A stretch of DNA of 64,000 bases from Maribellus comscasis (GTDB lineage: Bacteria > Bacteroidota > Bacteroidia > Bacteroidales > Prolixibacteraceae). Location: assembly GCF_009762775.1 (NCBI RefSeq), contig NZ_CP046401.1, positions 3,920,001 through 3,984,000 on the forward strand, in the 5' to 3' direction. The notes under the pieces are model-generated. The model ran no database searches and had not been told where the DNA came from. It saw only the letters and a list, made by a program, of their open reading frames with translations. Of this stretch, positions 17,698 to 24,490 are shown piece by piece (the first letter of the stretch is position 1; each line of letters opens with the position of its first letter). The position numbers and the translations under genes were made by a program.

Positions 17698-18423
17698 ATG
17701 AATTGGAAAAGACTTTTATCAAACGCGCTACTGGTTACAATGATTTTAGGATTTACTTCCTGCTTCGATGATGAAGAAGAAGCATTTAGCATTGAGGCAG
17801 ATGTATATTACATTAATAAACTTGTGGACGGAGAATGGATGCATGGAACAACTTATTATGTATATGGAAATGAAAGCATGTCGTCGGCGAAAGTTACAAC
17901 ACCGGTTACTTCCGAAACGATCGAACTTGAGGCTGCAGCTGCCTATTATAATGTAATGGTCAGTTCTCCTGCGCAAGAGGACTACTCAGTAAATACACCG
18001 GAAGAAGGTAACTTTCAGTTTGAAGCAACAAATCAAAAAGGCGAAATTTTATATAGCACAGATGAACAGGAATTTGTTAATCTCGAAGGGGCAAAAATTG
18101 ATAGTATTGGATTTGACAGCAATAATTTTTTAATGTACGTGGCCTGGAATGAGATAGAAGAATCTGATGGCTATTATTTAAAGATGTATGATTCTTCGGA
18201 TGAACTTGTTTTCGAAGGTTATGGTGTAGGTAGTGACGAGACTGAGTTTATCATTTCTGAGTATTATTCTACAGGAAACTGGATACAAGATCCGGTTGAA
18301 GGTGATGATTATCAGCTTTTATTACAGACCTTTGTTTATGATGACGATGCTACAAACAGTAACTTAGCATACAATATTAAAGAAGTAACGGTTACAGATA
18401 CAATGATAAACTGGGATTTCTAA
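17698..18423 (+). CDS. Hypothetical acidic lipoprotein
   Basis: The 241-residue protein has a lipoprotein signal peptide with lipobox LGFTSC (Cys about residue 22), followed by a very acidic FDDEEEAF segment that would send it to the outer membrane or surface. The rest is acidic and beta-rich with many Tyr, Glu and Asp and no recognised catalytic motif. A terminator follows, so it is probably transcribed alone. Function unknown. Confidence 0.7.
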   Translation: MNWKRLLSNALLVTMILGFTSCFDDEEEAFSIEADVYYINKLVDGEWMHGTTYYVYGNESMSSAKVTTPVTSETIELEAAAAYYNVMVSSPAQEDYSVNTPEEGNFQFEATNQKGEILYSTDEQEFVNLEGAKIDSIGFDSNNFLMYVAWNEIEESDGYYLKMYDSSDELVFEGYGVGSDETEFIISEYYSTGNWIQDPVEGDDYQLLLQTFVYDDDATNSNLAYNIKEVTVTDTMINWDF

Positions 18424-18446
18424 GAAATTAATACGAATATTGGGAA

Positions 18447-18473
18447 AGCTGCCTGTTTAGGTGGCTTTTTTTG
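18447..18473 (+). terminator. Terminator after the acidic lipoprotein
   Basis: AGCTGCCT-GTTT-AGGTGGCT forms an 8-bp stem with two G-U pairs, followed by seven T bases. Confidence 0.8.
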
Positions 18474-18488
18474 TTTTATATAGCTATA

Positions 18489-18504
18489 TACTATAAAAAT
18501 AGTA
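18489..18504. promoter_or_regulatory. BlaI-type operator dyad 1
   Basis: TACTATAAAAATAGTA is a 16-bp dyad with TACTA and TAGTA arms. The same arms and spacing recur at 18543. BlaI/MecI repressors bind dyads of this general type, so self-regulation of the following repressor gene is likely. Confidence 0.6.
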
Positions 18505-18508
18505 GAAA

Positions 18509-18524
18509 TATTATAAAAATAGTT
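18509..18524. promoter_or_regulatory. BlaI-type operator dyad 2 (imperfect)
   Basis: TATTATAAAAATAGTT lies exactly 20 bp downstream of dyad 1, two helical turns, and differs from it at two positions. It may be a weaker third site. Confidence 0.4.
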
Positions 18525-18542
18525 TTTATTCTAGATTTTTAG

Positions 18543-18558
18543 TACTATGTTTGTAGTA
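18543..18558. promoter_or_regulatory. BlaI-type operator dyad 3 overlapping a -7 box
   Basis: TACTATGTTTGTAGTA has the same TACTA/TAGTA arms as dyad 1. Inside it, TATGTTTG (18546-18553) is a perfect TAnnTTTG -7 box, so a bound repressor would block RNA polymerase directly. The operator ends 15 bases before the chosen repressor start codon. Confidence 0.62.
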
Positions 18559-18573
18559 ATAATTTTCAGTATT

Positions 18574-18954
18574 ATGAAATCACTTACCAAGGCAGAAGAA
18601 CAAGTTATGCAGATCCTTTGGGATTTAAAAGAGGCTGTAGTTAAACAGGTTGTTGAGAAATTTGATAATCCGCAACCAGCTTATACAACTGTTGCAACAG
18701 TGATGAAAGTATTGGAAAAAAAAGGTTTCGTTTCTCATAAAAAGATAGGGAATACACATCTTTTTTTCCCGGCAGTCAGTAAAAAGGAATACACAAAATT
18801 TCAGTTCAGTTCTCTTTTGAAAGATTATTTTAATGGTTCTTTTCCTAAAATGGCAACTTTTTTTGCCAAAGAAAACAACATTAGTATCCAGGAATTGGAG
18901 GAAATGCTGAAGATGACGGAAAATGAATTGAATAAGGACGAAAACAATAAATAA
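18574..18954 (+). CDS. BlaI/MecI/CopY-family transcriptional repressor
   Basis: Starting at ATG 18574 the protein has 126 residues (MKSLTKAEEQVMQILWDL...). An upstream ATG at 18547 lies inside the operator and adds nine hydrophobic residues that the family lacks, so it is rejected. The winged helix includes PAYTTVATVMKVLEKKGFV (recognition region) and a wing HKKIGNTHLFFP; the C-terminal helix with SIQELEEMLK serves dimerisation. In this family the repressor is inactivated when a partner M56 membrane protease senses a signal. Such a protease is encoded two bases downstream, forming a bla/mec-like regulatory pair. Confidence 0.9.
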   Translation: MKSLTKAEEQVMQILWDLKEAVVKQVVEKFDNPQPAYTTVATVMKVLEKKGFVSHKKIGNTHLFFPAVSKKEYTKFQFSSLLKDYFNGSFPKMATFFAKENNISIQELEEMLKMTENELNKDENNK

Positions 18955-18956
18955 CC

Positions 18957-20633
18957 ATGGAATCTTTGTTTACATTTTTAGTAAATGCGTCTGCAGGGAT
19001 AAGCTTGTTTTATATCGTTTACTGGATTTTTCTTCGGAATGAAACTTTCTATAATGCAAACCGGTGGTTTCTTTTTATGGCTTTAATCTCAGCTGTTTTA
19101 TTGCCATTGTTCCCACTAAAATATCAGGTTATAATTGAACCTGAAAATGATGCAGCGGTGTTAAAAACCATTTCAGATACTTTTAAACACATTCCTGTCG
19201 TTTCCGGTACAGAGTATGAAAGCCAGGGATTTAACTGGCAACAGGGAGTTTTATTGGTCTATTTAACCGGAGCTTCAATTTTCCTTTTACGACTATTGAC
19301 TCAGACTTTTATTCTTATTCATCTAATAATAAAATACCGGATAAAATCGCTGGATGGAATCCGAATTGTAGAAAACGAAAAATATGGTTTGCCATTCTCG
19401 TTTTTTAATGTTGTATTTATAAATCCGAAATTTCATAAACAGGAGAACCTGCCGGAAATTCTGGCTCACGAGAAAGTGCACATTCGTGAGAATCACTGGT
19501 TCGACCTGCTATTTATAGAACTGTTAACAGTCATCTTTTGGTTCAATCCATTTATATGGTTTTTTGAACGATCAATGAAACAAAACCATGAGTACCTTGC
19601 CGACAAAGGTGTAATTTCCATGGGGCACAGTGTAGCACGGTACCAGGCTTTATTGTTAAACCAGTTAATGGGCATGCAGATTATTGGAATTACCAACAAC
19701 TTGAATTTTGCCCTTAACACAAATCGATTAAAAATGATGACAAAAACGAAAACTTCCGCTCTGGGGCGGGTAAAATTGTTATGGGCTTTGCCCGCAGTTG
19801 CTCTATTGCTATTTGCTTTTGCGGAACCTGATTACAAAGTATTGTCTGCACAGAAAGTATTGTCTGCACAGAATGATGAGAATCCTAAGACTATGGTCGA
19901 TTTTTCAGGACAAAAAGAGATAACGGTCAGGGGAATAGTTTTAGATGAAAAAGGAGACCCTCTGCCGGGAACGTCTGTTGTAATTAAAGGAGGTACCAGG
20001 GGTACTGTTTGCGATATGGATGGAACATTCAAACTGGATGTGCCGGAAAATGCCAGCATTGTGCTCTCATTTGTCGGGAAGAAAACTGTTGTTGATTCCT
20101 ACGAAGAAATTACGTCCGGAAATCAAAAAGGTGATACTTTTAGCCGGAAATACACGATGAAAGATGCCATAGAAATGATTTCTAACAGCTCTTACGACGG
20201 AGATTTTAAAACCTCCTACGAAGGAGAACTGCTCCCTCCTCCTCCGCCACCTCCACCACCACCGACAAAAGAAGCTGTGCCTGCAAATGGAAAAACACCA
20301 CCTCCGTCACGTGTAATGCCAGGTGACGAAGAAGTGTTTTATATTATAGAAGTTATGCCCCATTTCCCGGGTGGTTATTATGCCAGGCAGGATTACATTT
20401 TGAAAATGCAACAAAAAATTGCACAAGCAGAAGGCATAAAAGGAAAAGCAAAAGTATTTTTTACCGTAAATGCTAAAGGCAAAGTTACAGATATCAAAAT
20501 AGTGGAAAAAGACAATGATGGCGCAGCCAAGGGGGCAGTCATGCTGGTATCTGGAATGCCTGACTGGACACCTGGGAAACAACGTGGAAAGGCTGTCCCG
20601 GTAAAATATTTGCTGCCTGTAGTATTCAAATAA
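18957..20633 (+). CDS. M56 (BlaR1-like) membrane metalloprotease fused to a TonB C-terminal domain
   Basis: The 558-residue protein starts two bases after the repressor stop. Transmembrane helices lie near residues 5-20, 35-55, 95-115 and 270-285. The zinc-protease motif is HEKVH (about residue 171, in LAHEKVHIRENHWFD). After the last helix comes a carboxypeptidase-D-like beta-sandwich (VRGIVLDEKGDPLPGTSVVIKGG, residues about 320-390), a polyproline stretch, and a C-terminal TonB_C-like domain (GKAKVFFTVNAKGKVTDIKIV). BlaR1 relatives sense a periplasmic signal and cleave BlaI in the cytoplasm. The TonB end suggests contact with an outer-membrane receptor. A tandem 18-bp duplication lies in the linker after the last helix. 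Confidence 0.88.
   Translation: MESLFTFLVNASAGISLFYIVYWIFLRNETFYNANRWFLFMALISAVLLPLFPLKYQVIIEPENDAAVLKTISDTFKHIPVVSGTEYESQGFNWQQGVLLVYLTGASIFLLRLLTQTFILIHLIIKYRIKSLDGIRIVENEKYGLPFSFFNVVFINPKFHKQENLPEILAHEKVHIRENHWFDLLFIELLTVIFWFNPFIWFFERSMKQNHEYLADKGVISMGHSVARYQALLLNQLMGMQIIGITNNLNFALNTNRLKMMTKTKTSALGRVKLLWALPAVALLLFAFAEPDYKVLSAQKVLSAQNDENPKTMVDFSGQKEITVRGIVLDEKGDPLPGTSVVIKGGTRGTVCDMDGTFKLDVPENASIVLSFVGKKTVVDSYEEITSGNQKGDTFSRKYTMKDAIEMISNSSYDGDFKTSYEGELLPPPPPPPPPPTKEAVPANGKTPPPSRVMPGDEEVFYIIEVMPHFPGGYYARQDYILKMQQKIAQAEGIKGKAKVFFTVNAKGKVTDIKIVEKDNDGAAKGAVMLVSGMPDWTPGKQRGKAVPVKYLLPVVFK
19836..19871 (+). repeat. 18-bp tandem duplication inside the M56 gene
   Basis: The 18-bp unit beginning AAAGTATTGTCTGC is present twice in a row without change, adding a second KVLSAQ to the linker after the last membrane helix. 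It keeps the frame and looks recent. Confidence 0.85.
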
Positions 20634-20687
20634 CAGAAAATTAGAAATACTTATTTTATTTACCCGGTGTACATAATTTTAAGGGAA

Positions 20688-21578
20688 ATGAAAAAATTTC
20701 AGCTAATTGCGATTTTACTGCTTTCAATTTTTGTTTTTTCCTGTAAAGAGAAATCAAAAAAAACTCAGTTAACAGTAAATGTTGAAACGCTTGAACCTAA
20801 AGTCAATATCAGTGAACTTACTTCTGATTTTATGAAATGGTGGACGTATTATTCCTATAACATTTCTTTATCATCAGATTTTACAGGTTTAAACGAACAG
20901 TCAGAAATGATTGACAAAAAACAATTTTTGGAAAAATTAATTACAGGCAATTATATTCCTCTAAAAATAAAATCGGACAATAAAATCGAAACATATAAAC
21001 TTTATCAGCTCGACTCTATCGCAGACAAAGGAATCGGAAGAACAATAAAAAATGAATCAACTACAATCTATGGTTTATATGAGATGGAAGGAACGCCCAT
21101 TCCACAGTTTAACTTTACCGACCTGGAGGGAAATAGCTACACCAACGAAAATACAAAAGGAAAAACAATAATTCTAAAAACCTGGTTTATCCACTGCGGA
21201 GCTTGTGTAGCTGAATTTCCGGAACTAAATGAATTTGTAGAAAAATATAAAAATAGAAATGACATCATTTTTCTGAGTTTAGCGTTGGATACTAAATCGG
21301 AATTAGAGAAGTTCTTACAGCAAAAAGAGTTTGATTATAAGGTAGTTCCCAATCAGAAGGAGTTTATTTTTAAAAAATTATACTTGAATGGCTTTCCGAC
21401 CCATTTAGTTGTAGATGAAAATGGAACAATATTAAAAGTGGTAAACAATGCATCAGAAATGATTGCCTTTTTTGAAAATGGAAAGAAATCAACAGACAAA
21501 AAATTACCACCGCCATCTTCAGCAGCACCACCGCCGCCACCACCACCGCCACCACCGCCACCGCCACCTTCGAAATAA
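20688..21578 (+). CDS. TlpA-like thioredoxin-fold lipoprotein with a polyproline tail
   Basis: The ATG at 20688 follows AAGGGA and gives 296 residues with a lipobox (FVFSC, Cys about residue 18). A longer frame from 20667 would add seven residues before the signal peptide. After a lineage-specific N-terminal region, a thioredoxin fold begins (IPQFNFTDLEGNSY), with active-site HCGAC near residue 170 and a conserved cis-proline region NGFPTHLVVDENG. It probably reduces or oxidises thiols in the periplasm. The protein ends in an Ala-Pro-rich tail with about 14 consecutive prolines and Ser-Lys. That tail resembles the linker before the TonB domain of the upstream M56 protein, and a TonB-domain remnant lies 800 bases downstream. 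Confidence 0.83.
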   Translation: MKKFQLIAILLLSIFVFSCKEKSKKTQLTVNVETLEPKVNISELTSDFMKWWTYYSYNISLSSDFTGLNEQSEMIDKKQFLEKLITGNYIPLKIKSDNKIETYKLYQLDSIADKGIGRTIKNESTTIYGLYEMEGTPIPQFNFTDLEGNSYTNENTKGKTIILKTWFIHCGACVAEFPELNEFVEKYKNRNDIIFLSLALDTKSELEKFLQQKEFDYKVVPNQKEFIFKKLYLNGFPTHLVVDENGTILKVVNNASEMIAFFENGKKSTDKKLPPPSSAAPPPPPPPPPPPPPPSK

Positions 21579-21615
21579 AAACTTACATCAACCTTTACAA
21601 ACAATTTTTAAATAG

Positions 21616-22236
21616 ATGCGAAAAGGAAATATTAATCTTTGGATTTTGGGTGTTTTATTTGGCTCAATACTGGCATATACAGGTTGGACTGGGTTGGGGA
21701 CACAAACGTTCTTAATGGGAAAAACCAGTGAAATTTCAGGAAAAGTAATCGAGGTATTTCCAAATAAAGAAGTACAAAATTTCAGTCGAAAAATTAAATA
21801 TGTTTACTCAGTAAATGACAACTTTTATGTTGACTTTAAAAAACTTGGAACAGAAGATGCAAAGCAAGAAATTGGAAATGATTTGAAACTTATTTATTCG
21901 ATTAAAAAACCAGAAAGAAATAGAGTTAAAAGACTTTCTTCAAACTATGACAATTCAGTCGGAAAAAAATATTATTCGACCAAAGAAAATGGTTATATCG
22001 AGTTACGACTGATTAACGGAATCTTCAAATACAAAGAAGCTGCAGTAGGAGGTAAAATAATTCATGACTTTGTTGGAGAATATAAAATCATCAATGACTC
22101 CATAAAATTCGAGAATTATATTTTCGAGACTGTTAATGAGAATAAAAACAGACCTGAATTATTTGTGCTTTCACCAGACAATCACCGTCAATTAGTTGAT
22201 GTGAGCACAAAAAAAATTTTTAGAAGATTTCATTAG
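21616..22236 (+). CDS. Hypothetical membrane-anchored protein (DUF3592-like N-terminus)
   Basis: The 206-residue protein has one N-terminal transmembrane helix (about residues 8-28, LWILGVLFGSILAYTGW), then a small beta-rich segment (SGKVIEVFPNK, IKYVYSVNDNFYVDF) reminiscent of DUF3592 proteins. The rest is Lys/Asn-rich with no catalytic motif. It lies between the TlpA-like gene and a TonB-domain pseudogene and may have arrived as an insertion. Function unknown. Confidence 0.6.
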   Translation: MRKGNINLWILGVLFGSILAYTGWTGLGTQTFLMGKTSEISGKVIEVFPNKEVQNFSRKIKYVYSVNDNFYVDFKKLGTEDAKQEIGNDLKLIYSIKKPERNRVKRLSSNYDNSVGKKYYSTKENGYIELRLINGIFKYKEAAVGGKIIHDFVGEYKIINDSIKFENYIFETVNENKNRPELFVLSPDNHRQLVDVSTKKIFRRFH

Positions 22237-22310
22237 TTGTGATTAAATTAAAAAAACTATGCACAATAAATACATATTGCAGGGCAGGTTTGGGGGTAGG
22301 CCAACTGCGG

Positions 22311-22354
22311 CCCGAGGCTTCGGGATCGTTTCGAGTTCTACCGATAACTATCGG
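22311..22354. repeat. Pair of GC-rich palindromes
   Basis: CCCGAGGCTTCGGG (22311-22324) and CCGATAACTATCGG (22341-22354) are two 14-bp palindromes 16 bases apart, more GC-rich than the surroundings. Similar CCCGAAGCTTCGGG and CCGATAGCTATCGG strings recur between genes in Bacteroidota as far as I recall. They mark the junction upstream of the TonB pseudogene. Confidence 0.5.
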
Positions 22355-22381
22355 ACAAGAACGCTCACTGAAATCCGCCTC

Positions 22382-22750
22382 AACAAAAGAAGCTGTACCT
22401 GCTAATGAAAAAACTCAACATCCACAACATGTTATATAAGGTGAAGAAGAGGTATTTTATATTATAGAAGGTATGCCCCATTTTCCGGGTGGTTATTATG
22501 TAATGCAGGATTACATTTCGAAAAAGCAACAAAAAATTGAACTGGGGAAAGGCATAAAAGGAAGAGCAAAAGTATTTTTTACTGTAAATGCAAAAGGAAA
22601 AGTAAGCGATATCAAAATAGCAGAAAAAGATAATGACGATGCAGCCAAAGGTGCAGTAATGGTTGCATCAGGAATACCTGACCGGACACCTGGAAACAAC
22701 GGGGAAAGGCTGTCCCGGCAAAATACTTGCTGTCGGTAGAATTCAAATAA
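22382..22750 (+). pseudogene. Decayed TonB C-terminal domain copy
   Basis: The segment matches the last 120 codons of the M56-TonB gene (TKEAVPAN, EEVFYIIE, MPHFPGGYY, KVFFTVNAKGKV, KDNDDAAKGAVM). It is broken by an in-frame TAA after QHVI (about 22436) and by a one-base deletion near 22692, which shifts the frame just before the parental VPVKYLLPV ending. Similarity continues a few bases past the parental stop. It has no signal peptide, membrane helix or start of its own. It is either a partial duplication of the M56 gene or the detached end of the TlpA-like gene, whose polyproline tail stops abruptly upstream. Confidence 0.85.
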
Positions 22751-22780
22751 CAGAAACGGAAATAGTTGTTTTATGTTTTA

Positions 22781-22810
22781 CCCTGATTTTAAGAGTCAGG
22801 GTATTTTTGT
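22781..22810 (+). terminator. Terminator after the TonB pseudogene
   Basis: CCCTGA (22781-22786) pairs with TCAGGG (22796-22801) and is followed by TATTTTTGTTT. Confidence 0.65.
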
Positions 22811-22976
22811 TTCAGGCTGATGAGAATATAGCCTGCTGCTCAAACTGATGTTCTTCATATGAAAAAATGCAACCAGAATATTTTATAAAAAAATGAGATT
22901 TGAATTTATTCCTCATTCTCAAATCAAATTGGTAAATTGTAAGCCAAAATTCTAAACCAATTAAAATCAAACAAAA

Positions 22977-24350
22977 ATGACTGAAAGACGAGATTTTATT
23001 AAAAAGACCCTGGCCGGCACGGCAGGAATTGCTATTGGTGGTGTAGGATTTAGTGCAAAATCTTATGCTTCGATTATGGGAGCCAACGAAAGAATTACGA
23101 TGGCTGTGATCGGGATCCGAGGACAGGGAAACGGGCACATCAGCCGCTGGTGTGATTTGAAAGAAAACAGAAATGTGTTTTTGAAAACCATTTGCGATGT
23201 GGATGAAGAATTGTATCCGGAAAGAGTAAAGAAAGTAGAAAACGCTATCGGTACAAAACCGCTGACAGAATGGGATATGCGTCGTGTGTTTGACGACAAG
23301 GATATTGATGCAGTTTCCATTGCTACTCCAAATCACTGGCATGCATTGGCAACCATTTGGGCTGCTCAGGCCGGTAAGCACGCATATTGCGAAAAACCAG
23401 CCAGTCATAATGTTTTCGAAGGAAGAAAAATGATTGAAGCTGCCCGCAAATACAATGTTCGTGTGCAGATTGGTTTTCAAAACCGTTCGATTGCAAATGT
23501 GATGGAAGCTATGAAATTTTTACATGAAGGCGGTATTGGCGACGTGTACATGGCAAAAGGATTATGCTACAAACCACGTGATTCGTTTGGTATTTCGGAA
23601 GACAGTTTGCCACCGGAAACTTTACATTACGACATGTGGCTCGGACCCGCAAACTGGCGCGCTTACAACGAGAAGAAAGGACACTATAACTGGCACTGGC
23701 ACTGGGATACAGGAAATGGAGATACCGGAAACCAGGGACCACATCAGTTTGATATTGCCCGTTGGGGACTGAATAAAAAGGAACATCCGGTTTCGATTTT
23801 TTCCGCCGGAGGTATTTATGGAATTAGCCCGAAAGAGTGCTCACAGGAAACACCAAATACACAAACTTCGTTGTTTACGTATGAAGATGGAAAAGTTCTT
23901 GAATTTGAAACCCGCGGACGTTACACAAACGGCGAATCGAGTTTGAATGTGAAAATTGGAAATATGTTTTACGGAACCGATGGTTACCTGGAAGTAAACG
24001 GAAGTACATGGAAAGCTTTCCGTCAGAGGGAAAAAGAACCTTTTGCCGGCTCTGACATGAAAACTTCTGAAGTTCCTACTGATCCAACATTCTTGGCACC
24101 TCCCGGAGGAACAGAACATTACGCTAATTTTATTGATGCAATTCGCTCTGGGAGTAACTACGATTTGCACTGCGATGTAAATGACGGTTTCTATTCATCG
24201 GCCTTGCCTGCTTTGGCTAATATTTCATATCGCTTAAAACGTGAGTTGAATTTTAAAGGAAAATACGAAAAATTTGCCAACGATCCTGAAGCTGACATGA
24301 TGTTATCGAGAAATTACAGAAAGCCTTATGTAGTGCCGGATGAGGTTTAA
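22977..24350 (+). CDS. Tat-exported Gfo/Idh/MocA-family oxidoreductase
   Basis: The 457-residue protein begins with a twin-arginine signal (ERRDFIKKTLAG, cleavage near residue 30). A Rossmann domain follows with an altered glycine motif VIGIRGQGNG, then ATPNHWHALATIWAAQAGKHAYCEKPASHN, whose EKP is the family signature. The second domain contains QFDIARWGL in place of the catalytic histidine region. The family oxidises or reduces sugars with NAD(P). Exported members probably fold with cofactor before Tat transport. It is transcribed alone and converges on the SusD gene with a shared terminator. Substrate unknown; a glycan taken up by the adjacent SusC/SusD pair is plausible. Confidence 0.9.
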   Translation: MTERRDFIKKTLAGTAGIAIGGVGFSAKSYASIMGANERITMAVIGIRGQGNGHISRWCDLKENRNVFLKTICDVDEELYPERVKKVENAIGTKPLTEWDMRRVFDDKDIDAVSIATPNHWHALATIWAAQAGKHAYCEKPASHNVFEGRKMIEAARKYNVRVQIGFQNRSIANVMEAMKFLHEGGIGDVYMAKGLCYKPRDSFGISEDSLPPETLHYDMWLGPANWRAYNEKKGHYNWHWHWDTGNGDTGNQGPHQFDIARWGLNKKEHPVSIFSAGGIYGISPKECSQETPNTQTSLFTYEDGKVLEFETRGRYTNGESSLNVKIGNMFYGTDGYLEVNGSTWKAFRQREKEPFAGSDMKTSEVPTDPTFLAPPGGTEHYANFIDAIRSGSNYDLHCDVNDGFYSSALPALANISYRLKRELNFKGKYEKFANDPEADMMLSRNYRKPYVVPDEV

Positions 24351-24393
24351 AGAGTAAAAAAGATGTGATTTAATTTATTATAAAATAAATGAG

Positions 24394-24426
24394 AAGGGGA
24401 TTTTCAATCGAAAATCCCCTTTTTCA
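24394..24426. terminator. Bidirectional terminator between convergent genes
   Basis: GGGGATTTTC-AATC-GAAAATCCCC (24396-24419) is a perfect 10-bp stem with A-run before and T-run after, serving both the oxidoreductase gene and the minus-strand SusD gene. Confidence 0.88.
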
Positions 24427-24490
24427 TAACTAACTTAAACTAAAATTTAAATAATTCCCACACGAAAGTGGGAATATTTTAAGCAATCTT

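Noticed and set aside
18547..18573. Upstream start for the BlaI-type repressor
   Set aside because: It lies inside the operator and -7 box and adds residues that the family lacks.
18574..20633. Beta-lactam resistance regulator
   Set aside because: The pair resembles blaI/blaR1, but no beta-lactamase or penicillin-binding domain is present.
21353..21604. Minus-strand glycine-rich reading frame opposite the TlpA-like gene
   Set aside because: It is the antisense of the polyproline codons; no ribosome binding site or family match.
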